A DNA stretch of 64,000 nt from Paenibacillus sp. FSL K6-3182. Lineage in GTDB: Bacteria > Bacillota > Bacilli > Paenibacillales > Paenibacillaceae. The stretch spans positions 5,079,501-5,143,500 of the forward strand of contig NZ_CP150265.1 in NCBI RefSeq assembly GCF_037976325.1, written 5' to 3'. The position numbers and the translations under genes are program-made. Positions 46,090 to 56,101 of the stretch are shown in pieces. The notes beneath the pieces were generated by a model. The model saw only the letters and a program-made list of their open reading frames with translations, did not search any database and was not told the origin of the DNA. The number at the start of each line of letters is the position of its first letter. Position 1 is the first letter of the stretch.

Positions 46090-49000
46090 TTATTGCCGCA
46101 GCTTCTCATTCATTTCAAGCAATCTTACGATGATCACTGCCGCTTCAGCCCGAGTGACAATCCCTTCTGCGGCGAAACGGTTGCCTCCGCGGCCTTCAAT
46201 CAGGCCGTTCTCTGCCGCAGCTGCAGCATAACCTTTGACCCAGGCAGGGATGCTCTCGTTATCCGAGAATCCGGTATTCCCGTTGCTGTTCTGTTTCACC
46301 GGAAGATTCATTGCACGAACAATAATAGCTGTCACTTCGGCACGAGTCATATTGGCTTGAGGGCGGAAGTTTCCGTCCCCAAAGCCTGTAACCCATCCTT
46401 CTCCGACAGCTGCCGCAACCTCTGTTGCTGCCCATACGCCGATTTGTTTTTGATCTGCAAAGTCAGACGCAGTTGCTTCATTTGACGGCTTAAGAGCATG
46501 CACCAGCATATATACCATCTCCTGACGGCTTACCGTTTTATTCGGCTGGAAGGTATGATCGCTATAGCCCTGTATAATACCTAGCTGCGCTGCCTTTTCG
46601 ATCCAGGCTTGTCCCCAATGCCCGTTAATATCGGTCAGTAAAACTTGCTTCGGCTCTCCTCCGTCTTTGGAAAATACAGCGAATTTACCTAAACTTCCAA
46701 TCTCCGCCTTGATCACGTCACCGACAGCTTCCCCGCCGACTTCAATCCATTTCTTTTGCTTCTCGTCATACTGCCATATAGAGGGATATTGCGATTCTTT
46801 CAGCTTCTTCTTGTCGAAAGCAAGACTAAGTATCACTGGCTTATGCAGCTTAACTTCCGGCTCCCCTTGTACCTCGATAAGCGAGCTTAGAAGCTGCCGT
46901 GACAAACCAGCGTTGCCGATATTCTCTTTATCATCCAGCTCCAGCAGCGACAACTTCGTGCCTTTGTCTGTCGTGCCTTCAAAAATGACCAGCTTCGCAA
47001 TTGTGCCTAGGCTTACTTCCCCAGCAGCTTTTACCGGTAGATATAATTGACCCGTAAGTGAGATATTTGGACTTGGGCTATGATTATTTCCACCCTGATA
47101 AGGAGGTGTAACGGTATTTTCTTCAATGTTGACCTTTACTGTCGCAATATTAGAATATTCGTATCCATCAAATACTCGGAACGTAAAAGCATCTTCTCCC
47201 GCTGCGGTGGCATCCGCTCTGTAGACAAATTTGCCCTCACCAGTAGCGACAAGCTCGGCTGTACCTTTCTTGCCGTTTGCAACAATTTCAAATGTCAGCT
47301 TTGCCCCTTCTGCATGCTCCGCTCGCAGCGTTCCTTGCACTTCTTCACCTGATTTGACGGTATAAGTTGCTTCATAGACGGATGGAGCTGCCTGATTATA
47401 CATCCACTGCATCGACCGGAACATACTTGGCCGTTTCTCATTGCCAATTCCAGAGCCCCATTCCAACCAGCCTCTTCTTCCCTTGCCGTCATTCTCATTC
47501 ACGAGCAGTGAGAAGCTCATAACATCACCGCGCTGGGGCTGTATCGGCGTCAGCTCCGACCAAGGCAGAGCAAGCTTATAGATCGTCAGCTTATGCTCCT
47601 CATCCCTTGTTACAGCTGCTTCACCATTTTGCAGCGGCCCTGCCGGCAATCCTCCCATCGTCGTCCAGCGATAAATTTGCGGACCATTCGGCGTATCCGA
47701 TATACCATACTCATACCAGCCCCGGCTTTCCCCAGGAATTCCAGGAGACAAGGCAAACTGGATGCTGTCATTATTCCATATATCAGCACCGGAGGCCGAT
47801 GCCGCATGAACATCGTCCTTTATTTTTGCAGTCATGTACAAATGATCCTGATCATAGTGGAGCCAAGCTTGTCCACTCAATTCAATCTGGCCGCTATGAC
47901 CGGAGAGTAAGACAGGTTTGCCTTGCGATAAATCCATTGTAGGCGATAATGTATCAATTTCTGGCTCTATGCGGTCATTGACCGAAATCGCTCCCTGGTA
48001 GATGGGATTAAAACTGAAATTCCCTTCATAAACATAAGGCTCCTGCTCCTCAAACTCAACTCGGATGGAAGCCGGCTGGTCCCCTCCAAGTGCGATCAGG
48101 CTAAGCGGAATGCTGAATTGCTGTTTATTGCCCGGAAGCACAGTCATGTTGATAAGCTCTTGTCCAGACTGTCCTCCGACCTTCCAGGTTATTCTGTTAA
48201 CAGTAAGACCCGCGGTCTTTCTAAAATTTTCTACATCAACGTTCAGCATTTGATTGTATTGCCCATCGATCTGCTGCAATGCAGGTTTAACAGAAACCTT
48301 ATGCGGTACGCTAGTTACGACCTGATGCTGCAGCTTGCCTATCTTGTTACCTGCTTTGTCCAGCAAGTAAATTGCTACCGAACGGAAACCTTCCCGCGTC
48401 TCATTGACTGTCAGAGAAAGCGCTTCAGCTTGCCCTTGCATAGCCACAATTGAATAGCTGCTTTCCTCCATCCTCGCGGTGATATCAAGCGAAGATCCAG
48501 TCTCGTTGTTCACGGTTAAGGTGAACGTATGCGAATCGCCTACTGCCGTTTGCTCACCGGCGAACGCAAAAGTATCATCCTTCACAATCCGGCTAATGCT
48601 TCCTTTTATATAAAAAGGTTCTCCTGTCAGCGTCATATAAATCTTGCCATTATGCGGTGTGTAAATTTCTGTGTTCCCCATAAAATCCGTAATTTCCAGA
48701 GTATTGTTCGTTTCAATTACGGCACCGGTTTCCTTCTGTGCCCATACAACTCGGAGAGCTTCGCCGCCTTGCGTAAACAAATTACTTTTTATCGGATCGC
48801 CAAATTGCTCGATCTGCTCGAATGCCGCACCTGCAAGCTGCCTGCTCATTGCAGCATAACTCGCATAGGCTGGCTTTGGTGTATAAGCCCCCATAGGGTC
48901 ATCCTTATGCCGGACCAATCCAAAATTATGTTCATTGTAATCGCTTTCAAGACCGTCATTCATGAAATCGTACCAGGACATCCGTTCTACTCCGAGCCCC

Positions 49001-51243
49001 ATTCCCGTTACAAATCCGCGAGGCAAATAATTGGCCTGTGTCTTCTCATCGACACCTTTGGCGGATTGGTGAGTCGGCGAACCAAATTCCGTCACCCAGA
49101 TCGGTACAAGCTTGCCGTCATTGTATTGTTTGATCAAGGTTTTCAGGCCTTCTAATTTTGCAAATACTTCGTCAGGAGCGTTCGGATCCATATAGGTCTG
49201 TACAGACACTGCATCCAAATATTTCAGGCCGGCATTCTTGTCTTCACCTTCTCCTACGCCTTTCAGTACACCTTCGATCCAGTTCAAGTCGACGCCCCCT
49301 GAGACGATACCGACTACCGGCACATCAGGATACGCTGGCTTGACTATGTTATACGTCTCCTTCATCAGCTTGTAGTAATAGTCCGGCTGTGAATTGGCAG
49401 GACTGTTGCCCCTTTTGCCAAATCCTCCGTTGAATTCATTATATACGTTGAACCCGATGAGCTGATCTTTGTAATGACCCACATAGGCCTTCGCATATTC
49501 AGCAAGTCCTCTTCTACCTTCATCCGTGAAGGGTGTGCCATTGTTATCGTAGAACGGATTATTGAATGCCGCCACCAAAAGAAGCTTAAGCTCATTCTCC
49601 GCAAGCTTGTTCATGTAGTCATCCGGTGTAGGTGAAAAAGTATAAACGCCTTTTTCCTTTTCAATACTGGTCCATTCCATGCCATCCCTAACGAAAGACG
49701 CGCCCATATAGCGGATAAGCTTGGTTAGTTCTTTACTCCAGCCAGAGGCAGTCCAGTTCAGATGAGTGCTGACGCCAAATGGCGACTCGCCATTGCCGGG
49801 CGGCAAAACCGAGGAAATGACCGCGTAAGCTGTTTTTCGGACGAGCGGTTCGCTCCCGGGCTGCTCAGCGGAAACATCCAGCGTAAAATAGCCCAATTTT
49901 GTGAAAGGCACCGTTATTCTTGCTGTTCCACCTATGTTTTGTTCTGTCCCTGAGGATACATAGGATCCGTAAACGTCATAAACCGACCATTGTACCGTCG
50001 GCCTAACTGTCCTCACATCAAACGCGATTGATTCATTCTCCAAAAATACATTGCCAAGTGTCGTCTGTTTAATTTCCATTTCTGGCCACCAGTCCCCTAA
50101 TCGGGATGTAACCTGATCCACAAGAACAGTCGCTGTAGTCCCACCATTCTTAATATCAAATCGATCGAAGAGTATCATTACAGCTTCGGCTGGTTTGTGC
50201 CATATCCCGTCATTGGCGCCATTCCAATAAGTAAATGATTTTGATCCCATTTGACTAACTACAACCTGCTGCCAGTCTGATGTATTTTTCAATTCAATAC
50301 GCTGTTGAAACGTTTGCCCCGTTGTATCTGTTGTTCGTATGCGGATTGACTTCAATTCCGAGGTTTTGACCCAAAACGCAAATTGTTCAATGTCTAGGTC
50401 ATCCACCTCTTTTTTTATGGACACATATGGCGATCCCGTAGGGCTTTTACTGAAATCTGCTATTAATTTGCCCATATATTTCCCTTTGTAACTCTCAGCT
50501 GACTCGATCACATTGTAGTTTCCCTTTACGGCAGGCGTATCACCGAAAGCAAAGAGCCAATTGTCATTCGCTTGCTCAAAGTCACTGATTAAGTGATCAA
50601 AATCTACTGGCGGAGCAGTTACTTGAGCTGTGATCTGATCAAGCAAAATAGTGGCATTTAACGCCCCATTCTTTATATCAAATCGATCGAAGAGTATTGA
50701 TATGGCTCCGGCTGGGTTGTGCCATATCCCATCGTTAGCACCGTTCCAATAAGTAAATGATTTCGATCCCATTTGACTTACTACAACCTGCTGCCAGTCT
50801 GATGTATTTTGCAATTCGATACGCTGTTGGAACGTTTGCCCCGTTGAATCAGTTGTTCGTATGCGGATTGACTTCAGATCCGAGGTTTTGACCCAAAACG
50901 AAAATTGTTCAATGTCTAGGCTATTCACCTCTTTTTTTATGGCCACATATGGCGAACCTGTAGGGCTTTTACTGAAATCTGCTATTAATTGCCCCATATA
51001 GTTTCCTTGGTAACTATCAGCTGATTCGATCACATTATAGCTTCCCTTTACGGCAGGCGTATCGCCAAAAGCAAAGAGCCAGTTATCGTTCACTTGCTCA
51101 AAACCACTGAGTACATAATCAAAATCTGATGTGATGTTCTCGAGTTTTTCCGGCTGATCCTCTGCAGAAGCCTGACTGGGAGTGTTATAGAAAAATAGAT
51201 TAGTCAGTAAAGCCATTATAAGAACAATAGTTAGTCTTTTAAT
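46090..51243 (-). CDS. Giant SLH-anchored glycosidase with duplicated N-terminal domain and CBM9
   Basis: About 1717 residues. Order: signal peptide (KRLTIVLIMALL to SQASA); two near-identical domains of about 174 residues each (both with DNWLFAFGDTPAVKG and SKSFTYWNGANDGIWH) resembling beta-sandwich CBMs; a linker beta domain; a TIM-barrel catalytic domain with acid/base Glu in GFNVYNEFNG (about residue 605) and nucleophile Glu in PIWVTEFGSP (about 720), as in clan GH-A; a CBM9-like domain (HYDQDHLYMTAKIKDDVH); a cadherin-like domain; and three SLH repeats holding it in the cell wall. No ATG/GTG/TTG fits: AAGGAGGT lies 8 bases before an ATT that begins the signal peptide. A longer frame from ATG 51297 has no ribosome site. 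Confidence 0.85.
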   Translation of the reverse strand: MKRLTIVLIMALLTNLFFYNTPSQASAEDQPEKLENITSDFDYVLSGFEQVNDNWLFAFGDTPAVKGSYNVIESADSYQGNYMGQLIADFSKSPTGSPYVAIKKEVNSLDIEQFSFWVKTSDLKSIRIRTTDSTGQTFQQRIELQNTSDWQQVVVSQMGSKSFTYWNGANDGIWHNPAGAISILFDRFDIKNGALNATILLDQITAQVTAPPVDFDHLISDFEQANDNWLFAFGDTPAVKGNYNVIESAESYKGKYMGKLIADFSKSPTGSPYVSIKKEVDDLDIEQFAFWVKTSELKSIRIRTTDTTGQTFQQRIELKNTSDWQQVVVSQMGSKSFTYWNGANDGIWHKPAEAVMILFDRFDIKNGGTTATVLVDQVTSRLGDWWPEMEIKQTTLGNVFLENESIAFDVRTVRPTVQWSVYDVYGSYVSSGTEQNIGGTARITVPFTKLGYFTLDVSAEQPGSEPLVRKTAYAVISSVLPPGNGESPFGVSTHLNWTASGWSKELTKLIRYMGASFVRDGMEWTSIEKEKGVYTFSPTPDDYMNKLAENELKLLLVAAFNNPFYDNNGTPFTDEGRRGLAEYAKAYVGHYKDQLIGFNVYNEFNGGFGKRGNSPANSQPDYYYKLMKETYNIVKPAYPDVPVVGIVSGGVDLNWIEGVLKGVGEGEDKNAGLKYLDAVSVQTYMDPNAPDEVFAKLEGLKTLIKQYNDGKLVPIWVTEFGSPTHQSAKGVDEKTQANYLPRGFVTGMGLGVERMSWYDFMNDGLESDYNEHNFGLVRHKDDPMGAYTPKPAYASYAAMSRQLAGAAFEQIEQFGDPIKSNLFTQGGEALRVVWAQKETGAVIETNNTLEITDFMGNTEIYTPHNGKIYMTLTGEPFYIKGSISRIVKDDTFAFAGEQTAVGDSHTFTLTVNNETGSSLDITARMEESSYSIVAMQGQAEALSLTVNETREGFRSVAIYLLDKAGNKIGKLQHQVVTSVPHKVSVKPALQQIDGQYNQMLNVDVENFRKTAGLTVNRITWKVGGQSGQELINMTVLPGNKQQFSIPLSLIALGGDQPASIRVEFEEQEPYVYEGNFSFNPIYQGAISVNDRIEPEIDTLSPTMDLSQGKPVLLSGHSGQIELSGQAWLHYDQDHLYMTAKIKDDVHAASASGADIWNNDSIQFALSPGIPGESRGWYEYGISDTPNGPQIYRWTTMGGLPAGPLQNGEAAVTRDEEHKLTIYKLALPWSELTPIQPQRGDVMSFSLLVNENDGKGRRGWLEWGSGIGNEKRPSMFRSMQWMYNQAAPSVYEATYTVKSGEEVQGTLRAEHAEGAKLTFEIVANGKKGTAELVATGEGKFVYRADATAAGEDAFTFRVFDGYEYSNIATVKVNIEENTVTPPYQGGNNHSPSPNISLTGQLYLPVKAAGEVSLGTIAKLVIFEGTTDKGTKLSLLELDDKENIGNAGLSRQLLSSLIEVQGEPEVKLHKPVILSLAFDKKKLKESQYPSIWQYDEKQKKWIEVGGEAVGDVIKAEIGSLGKFAVFSKDGGEPKQVLLTDINGHWGQAWIEKAAQLGIIQGYSDHTFQPNKTVSRQEMVYMLVHALKPSNEATASDFADQKQIGVWAATEVAAAVGEGWVTGFGDGNFRPQANMTRAEVTAIIVRAMNLPVKQNSNGNTGFSDNESIPAWVKGYAAAAAENGLIEGRGGNRFAAEGIVTRAEAAVIIVRLLEMNEKLRQ

Positions 51244-51312
51244 TAGAATGACCTCCTTATTTATTGCCTCTTGGCATTCGTGAGGCAAACAGAACATGGG
51301 TTTTCTTGGATC

Positions 51313-51348
51313 ACATACATCCTCCTATTTTTATAGGAGGATGTATGT
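51313..51348. other. Perfect 16-bp hairpin between permease and SLH glycosidase genes
   Basis: ACATACATCCTCCTAT (51313-51328) pairs with its exact complement at 51333-51348 around a 4-base loop. In the minus-strand mRNA no T-run follows, so it is more likely an RNA processing or stabilising element than a terminator. It contains an AGGAGG copy, which would be hidden in the stem. The hairpin lies 4 bases past the permease stop. Confidence 0.65.
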
Positions 51349-51351
51349 CGT

Positions 51352-52200
51352 TTATCCTTTGACAGCAGAACTGGAGAACCCTTGAATAATATACTTCTGG
51401 CCAATAAAGAAGACGATAAGCAGCGGCACGACTCCTGCTGTGGCGGCAGCCATCATCATGTTATAGTCCACTCCCGCTTCCAGCATAAAATTCTGCATAC
51501 CAAGCGGAACCGTAAACAGTCTTTTGTCCAGCAAGAAAATCAAAGCGTTTTCATAATCGTTCCACGTCCATGTAAAATCAATGATAGCAAAGGTTGCCAG
51601 AACCGGTTTGGAAAGCGGTAGAAACAATTGAAAGAAAATTCGGAAATGGCCGGCTCCGTCAATGAAAGCCGCTTCAGATATTTCATGGGGAATGCTCATA
51701 AAAAATTGCCGAATCATAAAGACGCCAAATACTGTAAACAAACCCGGAAGTATAAGCGCCCAATGCGTGTTGTAAATTCTCATCCATTCAAACATGATAA
51801 ATTTAGGAACAAAAAGCACTTGTTGTGGAATCATCATCAGACACAGATACAGCACAAAGATAGCGTTCCTTCCCTTGAATGGAATACGGCTGAAGCCATA
51901 TGCGGCAAAAGCGGCAAACAAGGGGGCTCCGACCATTAAAATCAAGGATATCTTCAGCGAGTTTAAATAAAATAAAAGAAATCCGTCTCCGGCCGTCCAG
52001 ACCTTAAAGTGGTTAACCCATACAGGATTGAGAGGAATCCACTGAATTGGATAAGTGAAGACGTCCTTTGCTTTTTTAAACGAGGTGCTGATCATCCAGA
52101 TCATTGGCGACAATAGCAGCAGACTGGCTAATGCCATTAGGATCGTATTAAAACCTTTGATCACTCGTTCTCTGATTATTCTGACATTTCTTGTACCCAT
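51352..52200 (-). CDS. Sugar ABC transporter permease, MalG-type, locus 3
   Basis: A 282-residue membrane subunit with six hydrophobic segments. The EAA loop is in PHEISEAAFIDGAGHFRIFFQ near residue 175. The tail YIIQGFSSSAVKG is typical of the MalG-type group. It follows the MalF-type permease after 18 bases and precedes the SLH glycosidase gene. It should import products released by that surface enzyme (inference). Confidence 0.88.
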   Translation of the reverse strand: MGTRNVRIIRERVIKGFNTILMALASLLLLSPMIWMISTSFKKAKDVFTYPIQWIPLNPVWVNHFKVWTAGDGFLLFYLNSLKISLILMVGAPLFAAFAAYGFSRIPFKGRNAIFVLYLCLMMIPQQVLFVPKFIMFEWMRIYNTHWALILPGLFTVFGVFMIRQFFMSIPHEISEAAFIDGAGHFRIFFQLFLPLSKPVLATFAIIDFTWTWNDYENALIFLLDKRLFTVPLGMQNFMLEAGVDYNMMMAAATAGVVPLLIVFFIGQKYIIQGFSSSAVKG

Positions 52201-52218
52201 TGTGCGTCTTCCTCTCCG

Positions 52219-53097
52219 TTAGTAATGAACCCACTTTTTCTGAACAGCCCACTGAATAAGCGAGATGCTGAGGATGATCAGGAACATGGTCCATGAGACG
52301 GCCGAGGCATATCCCATTTCATAAAAATTGAATGCTTTTTTATAAGCGAAAATAGAGAAAACCGTCGTACTATTAGCAGGACCTCCTTGAGTGATAGCGT
52401 AAATCATGCCAAAACCTTTAATGGAGCCTATGAAGCCGGTAATCATCAGAAAAAAGGTGGTAGGACTAACCAAAGGAAATATAATTAGTCTCAGTAACTG
52501 CCCGAACGTTGCTCCGTCCATCTTGGCAGCTTCTAACTGCTCCGAAGACATTTCCTGCAGCGCGGCCAAATATATAATCATGTTGTACCCGATGCCGCCT
52601 GCTGTCATCATGACCAGCACAGCATACATCGATGTATCTGGAGAAGCGAACCACAGGGGAGGATCACTTACACCAACAGAACGCAGGAATGCGTTAATCG
52701 GACCGTTGGTGGGCTGAAACAGCACCATCCAGACAAAAGCAATTGCGATGCCGCTAGTGAAATACGGGGCAAAAAAGAACGCCCGCAGCGTCTTCTGAAA
52801 ATAGGTTCGATTGTTGAGCATGACCGCAATCAAAAATCCGAGCATAATAGAAATCGGTACGGGGATCAGCACCAGCAAGGTGTTTTTGACCGATACAGCA
52901 AACAAATCGTCTTTCACCATCATCCTAAAATTATCCAATCCGATAAAACGCGGGCTTTGCCCGCTAGCGAATACCCAATCCGTAAACATCAAATAAAAGG
53001 AGAACAGGGCCGGAACGAGCATAAATATCATCATTCCGATCAGATTGGGAGCAATGAATACATAACCAATCATCCTCTGCCGCTTCATCCAGCTCAC
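52219..53097 (-). CDS. Sugar ABC transporter permease, MalF-type, locus 3
   Basis: A 292-residue membrane subunit with six hydrophobic segments, opening GYVFIAPNLIGMMIFMLVP. The EAA loop is in SSEQLEAAKMDGATFGQLLR near residue 190. It follows the binding-protein gene after 112 bases and pairs with the MalG-type protein. It completes the CUT1 importer apart from its ATPase. Confidence 0.88.
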   Translation of the reverse strand: MSWMKRQRMIGYVFIAPNLIGMMIFMLVPALFSFYLMFTDWVFASGQSPRFIGLDNFRMMVKDDLFAVSVKNTLLVLIPVPISIMLGFLIAVMLNNRTYFQKTLRAFFFAPYFTSGIAIAFVWMVLFQPTNGPINAFLRSVGVSDPPLWFASPDTSMYAVLVMMTAGGIGYNMIIYLAALQEMSSEQLEAAKMDGATFGQLLRLIIFPLVSPTTFFLMITGFIGSIKGFGMIYAITQGGPANSTTVFSIFAYKKAFNFYEMGYASAVSWTMFLIILSISLIQWAVQKKWVHY

Positions 53098-53209
53098 GAT
53101 TAGTCACCGCCTTTCTCTATGTATTATTTATTTTTAGTTCCAAGCAACATGCAGCTTGCGACCAAGGGGTAGCGGCGCCAAAGCCCCGCCTCCACCTGGC
53201 CTAGCAGTG

Positions 53210-54562
53210 TTACTTAGATGACTCTTGCAAATTCTTGTTATGCACCCTCGCTAACTCCTTCGCGCCTTCCTCAGGAGACAGCTTTTGGGAAAATACATTA
53301 TCGTAGATTGACTGCTGTTCACTTGACGTTTTCCGATCCAGACGACTCAGGCCTAGCGGAAGATCCCCGAACATGACCCGCTTAATCGATTCTAGGTCAT
53401 ACGTGTCCTCTACACCCTTAAACATAAGGGCGACAGCCTCATCGACTGGAAAGTCCTTGGATGAAGGAACTCTTCCGCCTGCCGCCATCGGCAGCATTCC
53501 GCCGTCTGCATACCACTTGATGAACTTCCAGGTGGCTTCCGGATGCTTGGTTCGGGGATTTATGGAAACCACGTCTCCCAAACCGCCGGCGTTAATATAA
53601 TCGGTCTGATCCTTGTTAACCTTGGGGGCAGGTGCTGCCGCCGCCTTGAACGACCGTGGAAATTCTTTCACATTGTTAGTTGTGCGAAAAATCTGGTTCG
53701 TGGAGAATAACATCGCGGTTTCTCCCTTCACAAACATTTGATCCAAGGCAGGCTTTGAGGTGATCTGCTCTGTATGTGGCATCAAGCTTTTATCCGTGAA
53801 CATCATGTCCGAATAAACCTGAAGTGCTTTGACCGTAAGCGGGTTGTCGAAAGCCGAGGTGCCATCGGGATTCGTCAACTGCAAGCTTTGCTTCTGCATG
53901 GAACCGTTGATCGGGACATTGAAGTAATAATCGCTTTGCGCTACTCCCCAAACGTTGTCACCCTTCAGCTTGGCAGCATAATCCCTGAACTCGTCCAGTC
54001 CCCATTCTGTCGGAACCGGCAATCCCTTAGCGTCGAGCATATCCTTGTTCAACCAGACAAAGGACAAGCCCTTCTGGGTTGGTACACCATAATACTTGTC
54101 GTCAATCTTCCACAAAGCGGCGCCTTCGCCCATTTTCTCATCCACGTTGTAGTCGGAGAAAGCGCTCAAATCAAGCGCGTTTCCTGCTTTGATCCGCTTC
54201 TCGTAAAGACTGATATCATAGCTAATGTACATATCTACGGGTTGGCTGGATATGAGCGCTGTATCCAGCTTCAGATTGCCAGCATCATCATTGACGAACC
54301 GTACGTATTCCAACTGAATATCTGAATTTTCTTTATTCCAGTTGTCGACAACCTCTTGCGGGCCATTTTCTGCCGGCACGGCTCCCCACAGAGTCAGCTT
54401 GATTGGGTCGGCGCTTGCCGCCTTGCCGGGCTCTGCGTTAGAAGATGTTTCTGGTGATTTCGCTCCTCCATTACCATTATTGTTTCCGCCACAGCCAGCA
54501 AGCATCAGAGACACCGCCACAATCGAAATCAAGCCTGCAACCAATCTCTTTCTGTTTCTCAT
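53210..54562 (-). CDS. Sugar ABC transporter substrate-binding lipoprotein, locus 3
   Basis: A 450-residue CUT1 binding protein. The signal peptide ends at the lipobox LMLAGCGGN near residue 25, with an Asn/Gly-rich linker. The mature part opens IKLTLWGAVPAENGPQEV and includes VDMYISYD and WKIDDKYYGVPTQKGLS, typical for the family. I chose ATG 54562, with GGGAGGT about 10 bases upstream. It follows the two-component pair and precedes both permeases. Confidence 0.88.
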   Translation of the reverse strand: MRNRKRLVAGLISIVAVSLMLAGCGGNNNGNGGAKSPETSSNAEPGKAASADPIKLTLWGAVPAENGPQEVVDNWNKENSDIQLEYVRFVNDDAGNLKLDTALISSQPVDMYISYDISLYEKRIKAGNALDLSAFSDYNVDEKMGEGAALWKIDDKYYGVPTQKGLSFVWLNKDMLDAKGLPVPTEWGLDEFRDYAAKLKGDNVWGVAQSDYYFNVPINGSMQKQSLQLTNPDGTSAFDNPLTVKALQVYSDMMFTDKSLMPHTEQITSKPALDQMFVKGETAMLFSTNQIFRTTNNVKEFPRSFKAAAAPAPKVNKDQTDYINAGGLGDVVSINPRTKHPEATWKFIKWYADGGMLPMAAGGRVPSSKDFPVDEAVALMFKGVEDTYDLESIKRVMFGDLPLGLSRLDRKTSSEQQSIYDNVFSQKLSPEEGAKELARVHNKNLQESSK

Positions 54563-54664
54563 CTTTCTTGTAACCTCCCTAATCGGATGTTTAATACATT
54601 CCAACTATATCAACTCGCTCTTGGGTCTATAAGAGACGAAACTTGCGGATTGGCTGTATAAAAC

Positions 54665-56101
54665 TTATATATTGTTCTCTTTCCTAAAGGAGCTGGGTGT
54701 TTGTCCAACCAAGCGCTTGAACACTTTGATGAAGTACGCATCGTCAGTGAAGCCTGTCTGACTCGCGATCTCTTCTACACTGAGCTTGGAATGCAGCAGC
54801 AGACGTTTGGATTGTTCAATACGAATGTTTCGCAAATAGGCGATTGGTGTCAATCCCGTTTTTTTGCCGAATACGGTGCTCAAATAGTCTACATTGATCG
54901 CTACCAGACTAGCCAAATCCGTAACTTTAATGTTCTCCCTGTAATGCTCCAGCATATATTGAATCACCCGGTTCACCTCTGGATGGTCTGTATAGCTTAT
55001 ATGCTCCTCTTGCTTCTGCCGAATAAGCTCCCGTATTGCTTGCAGCATAAGCGCGCGCAGCGATTCATGGCTTACGGCAGAGTAGATGTCTGTCCTATCC
55101 TCCGATTTCCGTCCTGCCAGCATCGTCACAACATGAAGCAGATGGGCTGCTCGTTTTTTCACTTCCACATGAGAAAATGACGAGTCTTTCATGTACGACC
55201 AAATCAGCGTTGCTGCCTCCGTGCATTTTGGTTCATTCCTCTCTTCAAAGCAGCGAATCAACTCAGCCTCCAGCTCCTCAATTGGCACCCGCACGTGTTT
55301 CTCCCCTATCGGATCAGAATTACGACCGTACCATTCGCCGTTTAATTGATTCAGCGCATGCAGCCAATCATCGGACAAACGGGACAAGTTGCTAATAGGC
55401 GTTGTTTCAATCATCCGCTGGGACCGGATCTGGCTGACCGATTCTGACTTCTTCTGAAAACTCCAGCAAAAGAAAGTGGTCTGACCCGCATCATGGAAGG
55501 TTTGGACCAGCAGATATTTTTCCGGCCGGATCCCAACTTGATCCATGCGAGCAGGTGCGGCACCGTTTAGAGTGACTACAATCTCTAATCTCAGACTGCT
55601 GAATTTCTCCACCGCCAAGACAAGCTCCGCTGCATCTGCCTGAGCCGATACTCCTGTTCCCAAAATAACCGCCCACGTGCGGTGATAATAAGGTAAAAGC
55701 GCCTCTCCGGCCCCTTTAAGCTCTGCAAGCAAATCCTCCTTGATTCGTGCCAAACTTTCCAGCAAAACATCATCATTTAAGGATAGTTTCAGCAAATAGT
55801 TGGAAGCTCCGTATTGAAGCGCATCCCGTGCATAATCGAACTGGTTCATAGCCGTCAGCATAATAAAGCGGCTGCGTATACCGGCTTTCCGTGTTTCCTT
55901 CAGCAATTCGATTCCGTCCATGCCAGGCATAACTATATCGGCGATGACGACATCTGGCTTCAAATCCACAATAGCCGAAAGCGCCTCATTGCCGTTGCTC
56001 GCTTCGCCGACAACACAAAAACCATGGCTTTCCCAGTCTAAAATTTCTCTGATAGCTTCACGAACAAACACTTCATCTTCCACCAATAAAATCGTCCACA
56101 T
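54665..56101 (-). CDS. yesN-like: YesN-type response regulator with AraC output domain, locus 3
   Basis: A 478-residue regulator. The receiver has LVEDEV near residue 6, phospho-acceptor Asp55 in VIADIVMPGMDG and a conserved Lys in YLLKLS. A variable middle follows. The C-terminal AraC domain shows VAINVDYLSTVFGKKTG and FTDDAYFIKVFKRLVGQ. I chose ATG 56101, 9 bases after AAGGAG; an earlier ATG is inside the ribosome-site spacing. It overlaps the kinase gene by 29 bases. It should activate the locus 3 transport and glycosidase genes. Confidence 0.88.
   Translation of the reverse strand: MWTILLVEDEVFVREAIREILDWESHGFCVVGEASNGNEALSAIVDLKPDVVIADIVMPGMDGIELLKETRKAGIRSRFIMLTAMNQFDYARDALQYGASNYLLKLSLNDDVLLESLARIKEDLLAELKGAGEALLPYYHRTWAVILGTGVSAQADAAELVLAVEKFSSLRLEIVVTLNGAAPARMDQVGIRPEKYLLVQTFHDAGQTTFFCWSFQKKSESVSQIRSQRMIETTPISNLSRLSDDWLHALNQLNGEWYGRNSDPIGEKHVRVPIEELEAELIRCFEERNEPKCTEAATLIWSYMKDSSFSHVEVKKRAAHLLHVVTMLAGRKSEDRTDIYSAVSHESLRALMLQAIRELIRQKQEEHISYTDHPEVNRVIQYMLEHYRENIKVTDLASLVAINVDYLSTVFGKKTGLTPIAYLRNIRIEQSKRLLLHSKLSVEEIASQTGFTDDAYFIKVFKRLVGQTPSSFRKENNI

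Noticed and set aside
48529..49155. Plus-strand 208-codon frame inside the SLH glycosidase
   Set aside because: It is antisense to the catalytic domain, where codon bias opens the other strand. No ribosome site.
51285..51343. Short upstream ORF in the SLH glycosidase leader ending near its ribosome site
   Set aside because: Its ATG abuts the AGGAGG with no spacing and lies in a 16-bp stem, so initiation is unlikely, although coupling cannot be fully excluded.
53098..53209. Hairpin between binding-protein and permease genes of locus 3
   Set aside because: GC-rich segments can pair only weakly and with several mismatches. Not strong enough to call.
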